Source: an uncultured Verrucomicrobiota bacterium (GTDB lineage Bacteria; Verrucomicrobiota; Kiritimatiellia; RFP12; UBA1067). Taken from it: a stretch of 6,912 nt of DNA. The notes under the pieces were generated by a model that worked only from the letters and a program-made list of their open reading frames with translations, did not search any database and was not told where the DNA came from. How positions within the stretch are numbered: position 1 is the stretch's first letter; every line of letters begins with the position of its first letter. The position numbers and the translations under genes are program-made. This document shows positions 1 through 6,849 of the stretch, one piece after another. The DNA lies in assembly GCA_947305585.1 (NCBI GenBank), contig CAMZDY010000055.1, forward strand, positions 1-6,912. Direction: 5' to 3'.

Positions 1-292
1 GGAGAAACAGGTTGTGCACGTCGTAGCCGAAGCTCACGTCGCTCCGCCGCAGTTCCGCGCCCAGAGTCTTGTCGCGCTTGGCGAGTTCGTCCAGGTCCGA
101 CTTCAAGAACACGGAGTGGTCGATATCGTAATACGTCACCAGATTGGTCCAGGCGCGTTGCGACATTTCCGCATCGAGCGGACGCTGGCTGATGTGCTGG
201 CGATGCAACTTGTTGCCGACCTGCCGGCCGATCCTGCCGTAGTAGTTCTGCGGCGCCAACAGCACCGCGGCGATCAAAACGAGACTGTACAT
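1..292 (-). CDS. prc: Tail-specific (C-terminal processing) protease, Prc/Tsp family, N-terminal part only
   Basis: The frame starts at ATG 292-290, gives 97 codons and runs off the left edge, so the PDZ and S41 catalytic domains are outside the window. Residues 2-13 are hydrophobic and could be the core of a short signal or anchor sequence, but there is no basic N-terminus before them. Residues 17-97 resemble the helical N-terminal domain that precedes PDZ in Prc/Tsp proteases: a YYGRIG segment, PLDAEMSQRAW, then YYDIDHSVFLKSDLDEL, which corresponds to the family's LDP-QR-YFLQSDIDEF region, and finally YDVHNLFL. Known Prc enzymes degrade or trim envelope proteins from their C-termini using a Ser/Lys dyad. 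The start is supported by a GGAG element at 300-303, 7 nt upstream, and lies 1 nt after the stop of the NERD gene, implying co-translation. Assignment rests on remembered family pattern and only the non-catalytic part is visible. Confidence 0.72.
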   Translation of the reverse strand, partial: MYSLVLIAAVLLAPQNYYGRIGRQVGNKLHRQHISQRPLDAEMSQRAWTNLVTYYDIDHSVFLKSDLDELAKRDKTLGAELRRSDVSFGYDVHNLFL

Positions 293-293
293 T

Positions 294-971
294 TCAATTC
301 TCCATCAATTTGGATATGCGGTCCAGTTCCATCCGGGTGAAAATCGAAACGTGCCCGGCGAACCAGGATTTGAGTTCGGCGGCATTCAGGATGGCAACCC
401 CCTGCAATTCGGCGCATCCCGGCGCAAAAGTGTCGCTGGCGAAAACCACCACCGGCGCAATGTAGCCGGCCCAGCCCAGCTCCTTGAGCTTGCTCTTGAG
501 CTCCAGCGCCTCCCGCTGCACCTGCGCCACCGGCGAGCGGCTGGGGAGCTTGCCGTCCACCAGCACGCACCCGTCTTCCAGCGACACCTTGCCGTTCCAG
601 AATTTGGTCTCCAGCACGTAAAGGCCGCTCGGCGACAGCACCACGTGATCGATGTGGTCGTTTCCAGCCACGTAATCATGGAAAACTTCGCAATCGTCCG
701 GCAGATCCAGCAGAATGGCCGCCACCCGCTCCTCGCCCTTGGCGCCTTTGAAGAAACTCTCCACCCTCCTCAGTCCCTGCCGGAAAGTCCACAGCCCCAA
801 CGCCGCCGCGATTACGAACGACATTGCGCCGACCGCCGCCAAGGTAGTGCCGAACATCATCATCGCCAACGAAAAGCCGCTGACAAAAATCCACACGAAA
901 AGCGGCCACAAACCGATGACCACCCCTTTTACCCGTGCCCATTCGCCCGGAAGTCCGTGAATCCTAGCCAT
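294..971 (-). CDS. Membrane-anchored NERD (nuclease-related) domain protein
   Basis: A 225-residue protein with two hydrophobic segments (about residues 17-40 and 42-62) forming a membrane hairpin, followed by a soluble domain. That domain carries the NERD signature: GAKGEERVA at 76-84, NDHIDHVVLSPSGLYVLETK at 104-123, and a later SPVAQVQREALELKS helix at 146-160. Residues E80, D108, E121 and K123 match the PD-(D/E)XK-like nuclease arrangement, so the putative active site looks intact. NERD proteins are widespread, mostly uncharacterised, and inferred to act on nucleic acid; no substrate can be assigned here. ATG 971-969 is chosen because AAGGA at 981-985 sits 9 nt upstream and because the predicted protein then begins just before the membrane helices; a longer in-frame start at 1094 would add 41 low-quality residues overlapping dxs. 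It overlaps the end of dxs by 8 nt and ends 1 nt before the protease gene. The family call is good, the biological role unknown. Confidence 0.85.
   Translation of the reverse strand: MARIHGLPGEWARVKGVVIGLWPLFVWIFVSGFSLAMMMFGTTLAAVGAMSFVIAAALGLWTFRQGLRRVESFFKGAKGEERVAAILLDLPDDCEVFHDYVAGNDHIDHVVLSPSGLYVLETKFWNGKVSLEDGCVLVDGKLPSRSPVAQVQREALELKSKLKELGWAGYIAPVVVFASDTFAPGCAELQGVAILNAAELKSWFAGHVSIFTRMELDRISKLMEN
300..303 (-). promoter_or_regulatory. Ribosome binding site of the tail-specific protease gene
   Basis: GGAG in the second-last and third-last codons of the NERD gene, 7 nt before ATG 292. Confidence 0.65.
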
Positions 972-2664
972 GTGCGAGTATCCTTTCCGCGATTGAATTT
1001 GCGTCCAGTCCGTAAGCCTGCTCGAGCTCCTCCGGCTTGCCGTGGGGGATAAACTCGTCCGGCCAGCCGAACTTGATATCGGCTTTGATAGCATCGCCCA
1101 ACCCGCCTATCACAGCCGCATTCTCGATGGACACCACCAATTTGCCTGCCGCCCGCTGGCTTTCGAGCAAGGCTTCGTCCACCGGCTTGAGCGAACGGGC
1201 CGCCACCACTTCGCCCCCCACTTTTTCCGCCACCCGGTTGGCCTTCTCCACCCAATCGGCGGTGCACCACACGGCAACTTTGCCCGGCTCGAAACTCCGC
1301 GCCTCCACCTGTGCGGCGCAAGTTCCGCGCGGATACCTGACCACCGTCACGCCGCCGCGCTCCAACGCCTCTGACAGCAGCGCCTCCAGATCTTCCGCGT
1401 CTTTCGGCTGGACTATCCGCACGTTCGGAATCGATCTCAGCATCGCAAGATCGTAAAGTCCCTGGTGGGTTACACCGTCCGCCCCCACCACGCCGGCGCG
1501 ATCCACCCCGATTATCACCGGCAAATTGGAAATGGCGAGATCGTGCATCACCTGGTCGACCGCCCGTTGCAGGAAAGTGGAATAGACGGCCACTACCGGA
1601 CGCAATCCGCCCGCCGCCAAACCCGCCGCAAACCCGATCAGATGCTCTTCGGCTATCCCCACGTCGAAAAACCGCCCGGGGCACTCGTCCGCGAACCGGC
1701 TTAAACCCGTTCCGTCTTTCATGGCGGCGGTAAGCGCCACCACCCGGGAATCCTTTCTAGCCAGCTTGCAGACCGCATCTCCGAACGCCTGGCTCCAGCT
1801 GGGCCGGCCGGGAACCGGCTGTCCCGAAGCGAACGCGCCGATTCCATGGAACTTGGTAGGCTCCATCTCGGCCGGACGATATCCATAGCCCTTTTTGGTG
1901 ACCACATGCACGATAACGCTGCGTTTGTCCTCTTTCGCCACCGTCAACGCGTCCGTGACCGCCTCCAGATCGTGCCCGTCCACAGGGCCGATATACCTCA
2001 AGCCGAACTGTTCGAAATAGCGGCTTCCCAAAAACAAACCCTTGATCCGGCTTTCGACCTCATGGTAGATGTTGCGCAAAAACGTGAGCTTGAGCCCGTG
2101 CCCCGCCCGCTCCGCCGCCTTTTTGACCCGGTTGTACCTTACGCCGGTGATGAGCCGGCCCAGAAACCGCGCAAAGCTACCGATGGGCTTCGAGATGCTC
2201 ATCTCGTTGTCGTTCAGGACCACTATCAGTTTTCCGGTGGCGTGCGCACAGTTGTTGAGCGCCTCGAAGCTCACTCCGTTGGCCATCGAAGCGTCGCCCA
2301 CCACCGCCACCACATGCTCGTCCGTCCCCTTGCGATCTCTCGCGGCCGCCATCCCCAGCGCCACCGAAAGCGCCATTCCCGCGTGACCGGCCACCGCCGC
2401 GTCCGCCGGGGACTCGTTTGGATTGGGAAAACCGGAAATTCCGCCGAACTGCCGCAAAGTGTCGAACCGGTCGTCTCTGCCGGTCAGGATTTTCCAGGCG
2501 TACGACTGGTGCCCCACGTCCCACACTATCCGGTCTCGCGCAGGATCGAACACTTTCGCCAGCGCGCAGGCGATCTCCACCGCGCCCAGACTGGACGCCA
2601 GATGCCCGCCGGTTTTGCCGACCACCTCCACGATGCGGGATCTGATTTCCGACGGCGTCTTCAT
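964..2664 (-). CDS. dxs: 1-deoxy-D-xylulose-5-phosphate synthase, compact form
   Basis: Dxs condenses pyruvate and glyceraldehyde 3-phosphate, with thiamine diphosphate and Mg2+, into 1-deoxy-D-xylulose 5-phosphate, the first step of the MEP isoprenoid pathway in the cytosol. The 566-residue product has the family landmarks in order: GGHLASSLG with H21, WDVGHQ at 48-53, AGH with H94, GDA at 123-125 followed by LNDNEMSIS at 150-158, IGPVDGHD at 225-232, IAEEH with E339, YSTFLQRAVDQ at 361-371, DRAGVVGADGVTHQG at 388-402 (H400), and RYPRG at 443-447. These match the E. coli residues H49, H121, D154, N181, E370, D427, H431 and R478. Compared with the roughly 620-residue norm, it lacks about 28 N-terminal residues and roughly 10 around residues 455-468; the thiamine motif reads GDA rather than GDG. 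ATG 2664-2662 overlaps the preceding stop as ATGA and has AAGGA at 2674-2678; the in-frame codons upstream do not resemble the missing Dxs N-terminus. Confidence 0.95.
   Translation of the reverse strand: MKTPSEIRSRIVEVVGKTGGHLASSLGAVEIACALAKVFDPARDRIVWDVGHQSYAWKILTGRDDRFDTLRQFGGISGFPNPNESPADAAVAGHAGMALSVALGMAAARDRKGTDEHVVAVVGDASMANGVSFEALNNCAHATGKLIVVLNDNEMSISKPIGSFARFLGRLITGVRYNRVKKAAERAGHGLKLTFLRNIYHEVESRIKGLFLGSRYFEQFGLRYIGPVDGHDLEAVTDALTVAKEDKRSVIVHVVTKKGYGYRPAEMEPTKFHGIGAFASGQPVPGRPSWSQAFGDAVCKLARKDSRVVALTAAMKDGTGLSRFADECPGRFFDVGIAEEHLIGFAAGLAAGGLRPVVAVYSTFLQRAVDQVMHDLAISNLPVIIGVDRAGVVGADGVTHQGLYDLAMLRSIPNVRIVQPKDAEDLEALLSEALERGGVTVVRYPRGTCAAQVEARSFEPGKVAVWCTADWVEKANRVAEKVGGEVVAARSLKPVDEALLESQRAAGKLVVSIENAAVIGGLGDAIKADIKFGWPDEFIPHGKPEELEQAYGLDANSIAERILAHG
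981..985 (-). promoter_or_regulatory. Ribosome binding site of the NERD gene
   Basis: AAGGA within the last dxs codons, 9 nt before ATG 971. It decides this start over the in-frame ATG at 1094. Confidence 0.7.
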
Positions 2665-4070
2665 TCGCTCAGATCCTTGCGTTCGAGGATTAGCAGCGTG
2701 GTGGCGTTCTGGCCGAACTTCCCGATCTGCCTCTTCAGCGCATACCGCTTTTTGAGAATGCCCCAATATTCCATCTGCTCGTCGAAATCGCGCTCGTTGC
2801 ATCTGGGCGGTTCGATGGCGAATGTATACCCGGAAAGCGCCGCGATCTTGCATGGCGCCAATTCCAGCAACGCCTTCCACTCCTCGCGCGTCAGCATGCT
2901 GAACGGTCCCATCTCCAATCCCTCCGGAACCTTCCGGCCGGTTTCGACGGCGAGGTAGAGATCTTGCGTCAACAACTGCTTGCCGCCCGGGTCCATCGTC
3001 TCGATTTCCTTGGCCGCATCCCTTAGCTGCCCAAGTTCGCTCGACTCTTTCCGGTCCGGCCAGAACCGGTCCTGTCCGTTCACGCTCCACTTTTCGAGCA
3101 AAGGACTTCCGAACGACACGGCCATCGCCAGCAGGCAAAGCGGCAGAATCCGTTTCCCGTCGATGGATGCCCCCGCCGCCGCGGCCAGCAGCCCCATCAA
3201 CGGCACCTGGTAGTCGTCATAGGGGAAGGGAGCCGCCAGTTGGGCAATCGCCACCACGACCGGGGCCGCCAGCAGCAACGGCATCGCCGGACGCTTGCGT
3301 TCCAGAACCATCAACCCCAGCGCCATCACAAGTGGCAAATACCACCGGACGAGACGCGACAGACTGCCGATCACGAAGAAAGGATCGAACCCCTCGCGCG
3401 CCGCATGGTACGCCTGCGCCGCCCAAAGTCCCTCCCGTGCGGCGCCGTCCAGCAAGAACGGCACGTATACTAGCGACAGACCGACTGCTCCGCCCACGCC
3501 CAGCCACAGCCATTTCAGCTCCCGGGGCTTGGCTACCAGATACCATACCACCGCCGCCAGCAGAAGTCCGCCCATACTGATCCGCGTACCGGCCGACAGC
3601 GCCAGGAAAAGGCCCGCCAGCACATGGCAACCCCGACCCTCGAACGTCAGGCAGAAGAACGCCACCGACGCGAAAAGCCCCGCGAGCGCATACGTCTTGG
3701 GGATGGCGAGATAGTAGAGATGGTAGAGGTTGCACCCCAAGAGCAGGAATGTCGCGAGCGCCGACCCCTTGAGCCGCTTCGCGATGGCGGTGCAGACCAG
3801 AATCCCCGAAAACCCGACCGCAAGATTGAATATTCTCGCGCCCAAAAGTCCGTATTCGCGCCAGATTCCGGTCGCCCATGAATATAGCCAAGGCATTACC
3901 GGCCCTTGCGTAAAAGCGAAATCCCGGTACGGAAGCTGACCTTCCGCCACCAGATTGGCGGCGTAAAGACACCAACCCTCGTCCTGATTGAGCCCTCCGA
4001 ACCAGACGGCACCCGCCCCGAGCACCAGAAACGCCAAACCGGCAATCGGCCAAATCCACTTATTCTTCAC
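2661..4070 (-). CDS. Polytopic membrane glycosyltransferase, GT-C/GT39 (PMT/ArnT-like)
   Basis: A 469-residue integral membrane protein with about ten hydrophobic segments between residues 7 and 322, followed by a soluble C-terminal region of about 145 residues. The first helix is followed by NQDEGW (residues 28-33), the acidic D30-E31 pair placed as in the first periplasmic loop of GT-C enzymes, then GQLPYRDFAFTQGPVMPWLY at 44-63, a layout typical of GT39-like proteins. PYDDYQVPL at 283-291 matches the family's late-helix loop. Such enzymes transfer sugars from polyprenyl-phosphate donors to lipid or protein acceptors on the outer face of the cytoplasmic membrane; donor and acceptor cannot be read here. 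The start is GTG at 4070-4068, 11 nt inside der, backed by AAGGAG at 4081-4086; the next in-frame ATG is residue 59 and would lose the DE motif. The end overlaps the dxs ATG by 4 nt. The superfamily is fairly sure, the specific activity is not. Confidence 0.8.
   Translation of the reverse strand: MKNKWIWPIAGLAFLVLGAGAVWFGGLNQDEGWCLYAANLVAEGQLPYRDFAFTQGPVMPWLYSWATGIWREYGLLGARIFNLAVGFSGILVCTAIAKRLKGSALATFLLLGCNLYHLYYLAIPKTYALAGLFASVAFFCLTFEGRGCHVLAGLFLALSAGTRISMGGLLLAAVVWYLVAKPRELKWLWLGVGGAVGLSLVYVPFLLDGAAREGLWAAQAYHAAREGFDPFFVIGSLSRLVRWYLPLVMALGLMVLERKRPAMPLLLAAPVVVAIAQLAAPFPYDDYQVPLMGLLAAAAGASIDGKRILPLCLLAMAVSFGSPLLEKWSVNGQDRFWPDRKESSELGQLRDAAKEIETMDPGGKQLLTQDLYLAVETGRKVPEGLEMGPFSMLTREEWKALLELAPCKIAALSGYTFAIEPPRCNERDFDEQMEYWGILKKRYALKRQIGKFGQNATTLLILERKDLSE
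2674..2678 (-). promoter_or_regulatory. Ribosome binding site of dxs
   Basis: AAGGA inside the end of the glycosyltransferase gene, 9 nt before the ATG at 2664. Together with the ATGA overlap it supports the short Dxs N-terminus as the real start. Confidence 0.7.
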
Positions 4071-5415
4071 CGCTCTTAAGCTCCTTGCGGCTTCTCGCCT
4101 TCATGAACATCCTTACCGGCGCCCCTTCGAGACCGAATCGCGCGCGGATGTTCTTCTCCAGATAGGCGACATAGGCCGGCGTAACCAATTTCGGATCGTT
4201 CACGAACAGCCGGATCGTCTGCGGATTGGTGGAAACCTGCAGCCCGTAGTACACCTTGAGCCGCTTGCCCTTGATCATAGGCGAAAGCGTCTTCTTGGCC
4301 GCAGCCGTCAGCACCCGGTTGAGCATGCCCGTAGGAAGCCGCATGCACGCGCTCGCGGCCGCCGCGTCGATGGCGTCCACCGTCCGGCGGATGTTGTAGC
4401 CCGACTTGTTCGAGCAAAACACCACCGGCGCGAAATTGACGAACGGCATCATGGCCCTCAGCGCCTCCACGGCTTTCGTTTCCGTGATTCCCTCCGCCTG
4501 CGCGAGATCCCATTTGTTCATCATGATCACGCAGGCCTTGTGCGCATCCAGGATCTTGCCGGCGATGCGCTTGTCCTGGATCGTCGGCCCCATCACCGGA
4601 TCCATCACCAGCACCACCACATCGGCCTCTTCGATGGCCGCTTCGCTCCGGAACAGCGAGAAATTGTCGACCGACGTCTTGGACATCTTGGTATGCGGTT
4701 TCATCCCGGCCGTATCCACCAGCATATAGCGTCTCGCCTCGGGTCCGCTCCCGATCTGGAACGGCACTTCCACCGCGTCGCGCGTGGTGCCCGGCACGTC
4801 CGACACGATCACCCGGGGCGCGTTGAGCAGCCGGTTCACGTAAGAGCTCTTCCCTGCGTTGGGCCGACCCACGATCGCCACCCGGAGGGGACGCTTCCCC
4901 GCCTCGCTCTCCTCCACCGGCGGCAACCGGTCGATCACCTGGCGCATCATCGCCTCCACGCCGCGTCCGTGCTCGGCGGAAATCGCAAACACCGGAAGTC
5001 CGAACCGCTCGAACTCGTGCATCCGCCAGTCGTCGTCCGGCGTGTCGCACTTGTTGGCCGCAATCACGCACGGCACCCCGGATTCCCGGACTCGCTTGAT
5101 CACTTCGGCGTCCAGCGGCACGATTCCATCGCGCGCGTCCGCCACGATCACGCACACGGCCGAATCCTCCACCGCCAGCGCCGCTTGCGATCTCGTTTCT
5201 TCGTCCAGCGGATCGCGGGTGACGCGTTTGTCGAACGCGATGCCGCCCGTATCGACCAGCATCACCTTGCGACCCAAAACATCCACTTCGCGCGTCACCC
5301 GATCGCGCGTCACGCCGGGCTGATCGAACACAATGGCCACGCGCTTCCTCGCGATCCGGTTGAAGAGCGCGCTTTTGCCCGTATTGGGCCGGCCCACCAG
5401 CGAAACCACGTTCAT
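4060..5415 (-). CDS. der: Ribosome assembly GTPase Der (EngA)
   Basis: Der is a cytosolic GTPase required for maturation of the 50S ribosomal subunit. This 451-residue protein has the diagnostic two tandem G domains and a C-terminal KH-like domain. Domain 1: GRPNTGKS (8-15), PGVTRD (33-38), DTGG (55-58), NKCD (121-124), SAEHG (146-150). Domain 2: GRPNAGKS (183-190), PGTTRD (208-213), DTAG (234-237), NKWD (300-303). The KH-like domain runs from about 355 to 443 and includes KVYYGLQVSTNPQTIRLFVN and the closing GAPVRMFMKAR. Length is within the usual range. Two deviations occur in domain 2: the basic segment after DTAG, commonly RRKGK, reads MKPHTKMSK, and the G5 position reads CSNKSG in place of a typical SA-x-x-G. 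ATG 5415-5413 shares ATGA with the rhaB stop; the only purine-rich element, AAGGG at 5429-5433, is 13 nt away, suggesting translational coupling. Normally essential, so the operon should be expressed constitutively at least from some promoter. Confidence 0.97.
   Translation of the reverse strand: MNVVSLVGRPNTGKSALFNRIARKRVAIVFDQPGVTRDRVTREVDVLGRKVMLVDTGGIAFDKRVTRDPLDEETRSQAALAVEDSAVCVIVADARDGIVPLDAEVIKRVRESGVPCVIAANKCDTPDDDWRMHEFERFGLPVFAISAEHGRGVEAMMRQVIDRLPPVEESEAGKRPLRVAIVGRPNAGKSSYVNRLLNAPRVIVSDVPGTTRDAVEVPFQIGSGPEARRYMLVDTAGMKPHTKMSKTSVDNFSLFRSEAAIEEADVVVLVMDPVMGPTIQDKRIAGKILDAHKACVIMMNKWDLAQAEGITETKAVEALRAMMPFVNFAPVVFCSNKSGYNIRRTVDAIDAAAASACMRLPTGMLNRVLTAAAKKTLSPMIKGKRLKVYYGLQVSTNPQTIRLFVNDPKLVTPAYVAYLEKNIRARFGLEGAPVRMFMKARSRKELKSGEE
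4081..4086 (-). promoter_or_regulatory. Ribosome binding site deciding the GTG start of the membrane glycosyltransferase
   Basis: AAGGAG lies inside the last codons of der, 10 nt before GTG at 4070. It is the strongest Shine-Dalgarno match in the window and justifies a GTG start; no ATG is available in frame until after the conserved DE loop. Confidence 0.8.
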
Positions 5416-6833
5416 TGCCGGACTATCGCCCTTCTGGCCTCGGCCAAATCCCTGAACGTCCCGCCGGCGATCATCTGCACTATGAGATTGCCGATAGCCG
5501 TTCCTTCGGTAGGACCCGCAATCACCTCGAGCCCGGTGGCCCGCCCGGTTAGTTCGTTGAGATACTTGTCCTTGCTGCCGCCGCCCACGATATTGATGGA
5601 GGTGTACTCCACCCCGGTGATGGCGCTCATATCCCGGATGGCCCGGGCGTAGCATTCCGCGAGCGACCGGTACACGCACTTTATGAGTTCGCCCACCGTG
5701 GCCGGCGCCCGTCCGTTCTCGCCCGCGGCCTTCACCACTTCGCCGATCATCGATTCGGGATTGAGGAAGCGCTCCGAATTTACGTCCACAAGCGCGCAGT
5801 CGTCCGCCGCCTTCGCCGACTGTTCGAGATCCATGAAGGAATATTCCCTGCCTTCCTCCCAATCTTCGATCGACTTCAGCGCCGCCTTCGTTTCCTCGCC
5901 CGACGATCCCTCCACGTACTTTACGCCATTGAGTTCGCGCCGGATCGACTGGATCATCCACAACCCCATGATATTCTTGAGGTAGCGATACCTTCCCCAC
6001 GCACCGCCTTCATTCGTGAAATTGGCCTTGCAGCTTTCCGGCGTCGTGATGGGGGCGGCCATCTCCACCCCCAAAAGCGACCACGTTCCGCTCGAAAGAT
6101 ACACCGCCTTGTCATCCTTGGCCGGCACCGCCAGATACGCCGAACCCGTGTCGTGCATGGCCGGCAACACCACCTTCACGCCCTTGTAATCGCCTACCGT
6201 CGCGCCCGGCATGTTGAGCGGACGGAAAATCCGCGCTGGAAGCCCCAGTTTTTCAATCAGCTCCAGATCCCAAGTTTTGTTGGCTGCGTCCAAAAGCGAC
6301 GTGGTGGAGGCGTGCGTATACTCCGGCACCATCTTCCCCGTCAGCCGGTAGTTGATGTATTCCGGCACCGACATATACCGGTCCGCCTGCTCCAGCTGCT
6401 CCGGATGCTCCTTCTTGAGCGCCCACAGCTGGTAAATCGTATTGTAGCTCGCCTTCTGGATGCCGGTACGCCGGTAGAGCTCCTCGAACCCCATCACCTG
6501 CGCCTCGATCTCCTTGTCCGCCCCCGCAGTTCTCCCGTCACGATACGCCACCGCGTCGCCCACCATATTCCCGTCCTGATCCACCAGCACGAAATCTACG
6601 CCCCAAGTGTCGATCCCGATCGACTCGATCTCGTGCGCCGCCATCGCCGCATCGATGCCGGCCTTGACGGACGCAACCAGTTTCTCGATGTCCCAACAGT
6701 CGTGACCGTCCTTGCGCAACTGTCCGTTCGCGAAGCGGAACGCCTCCTCGAGCCGGATTTTGCCGTCTTCCGTCCAGCCCACCATGTGCCTGCCGCTGCT
6801 CGCTCCGATGTCGATCGCCAGATACTTCTTCAT
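5412..6833 (-). CDS. rhaB: Rhamnulokinase (FGGY carbohydrate kinase)
   Basis: Rhamnulokinase phosphorylates L-rhamnulose with ATP to L-rhamnulose 1-phosphate, the second cytosolic step of L-rhamnose breakdown, before RhaD aldolase. The 473-residue protein is full length for the family. It shows the FGGY N-terminal phosphate motif AIDIGASSGRHMVG (6-19), GIDTWGVDFVLVDQDG (73-88), YRDGRT (97-102), YQLWALKKEHPEQL (134-147), EYINYRLTG (158-166), the catalytic-base region MHDTGSAY with D228, SSGTWSLLG (247-255) and the adenine/phosphate motif NIVGGGSKDKYLNELTGRAT (414-433). The DIGASSGR start, WDIEKL and HDT-containing loop favour rhamnulokinase over xylulokinase or glycerol kinase; related deoxysugar kinases such as L-fuculokinase cannot be entirely excluded. 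ATG 6833-6831 follows AAGGA at 6842-6846 with 8-nt spacing. No rhaA, rhaD or regulator is visible here; they could lie beyond the right edge. Confidence 0.93.
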   Translation of the reverse strand: MKKYLAIDIGASSGRHMVGWTEDGKIRLEEAFRFANGQLRKDGHDCWDIEKLVASVKAGIDAAMAAHEIESIGIDTWGVDFVLVDQDGNMVGDAVAYRDGRTAGADKEIEAQVMGFEELYRRTGIQKASYNTIYQLWALKKEHPEQLEQADRYMSVPEYINYRLTGKMVPEYTHASTTSLLDAANKTWDLELIEKLGLPARIFRPLNMPGATVGDYKGVKVVLPAMHDTGSAYLAVPAKDDKAVYLSSGTWSLLGVEMAAPITTPESCKANFTNEGGAWGRYRYLKNIMGLWMIQSIRRELNGVKYVEGSSGEETKAALKSIEDWEEGREYSFMDLEQSAKAADDCALVDVNSERFLNPESMIGEVVKAAGENGRAPATVGELIKCVYRSLAECYARAIRDMSAITGVEYTSINIVGGGSKDKYLNELTGRATGLEVIAGPTEGTAIGNLIVQMIAGGTFRDLAEARRAIVRQ

Positions 6834-6841
6834 CTTGCCGT

Positions 6842-6848
6842 TCCTTCC
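6842..6848 (-). promoter_or_regulatory. Ribosome binding site of rhaB
   Basis: On the minus strand the 16-nt gap before rhaB contains GGAAGGA; its AAGGA core (6842-6846) lies 8 nt before the ATG. It is the only element in this gap and confirms the ATG at 6833. Confidence 0.8.
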
Positions 6849-6849
6849 C

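Noticed and set aside
294..971. NERD protein as part of an anti-phage or mobile defence system
   Set aside because: No partner helicase, methyltransferase, integrase or compositional break is visible; the neighbours are housekeeping genes.
351..1052. A 233-codon open frame on the plus strand opposite the NERD gene
   Set aside because: Its product is Arg/Pro/His-rich and without domains, while the minus-strand frame has a clear NERD motif and membrane helices.
972..1094. N-terminal extension of the NERD protein by 41 residues
   Set aside because: The added residues are Ser/Arg-rich, lie wholly inside dxs, and the start at 971 has a properly spaced Shine-Dalgarno element.
1846..2958. A 370-codon open frame on the plus strand opposite dxs and the glycosyltransferase
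   Set aside because: Antisense shadow spanning a gene junction, with a His/Arg-rich product and no family motif.
2665..3138. N-terminal extension of dxs by up to 158 codons
   Set aside because: The extra residues do not resemble the Dxs N-terminus and would overlap the glycosyltransferase for almost 500 nt; the ATGA overlap and AAGGA support the start at 2664.
3988..5652. A 554-codon open frame on the plus strand opposite der and the end of rhaB
   Set aside because: It is exactly antisense to a clear Der, its product is dominated by His and Arg with no recognisable domain, and long antisense frames are expected where genes have G/C-rich third positions.
5416..6000. N-terminal extension of Der into rhaB
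   Set aside because: The added residues are a shadow of the rhamnulokinase frame; Der proteins begin within a few residues of the first GRPN-GKS motif, as from 5415.
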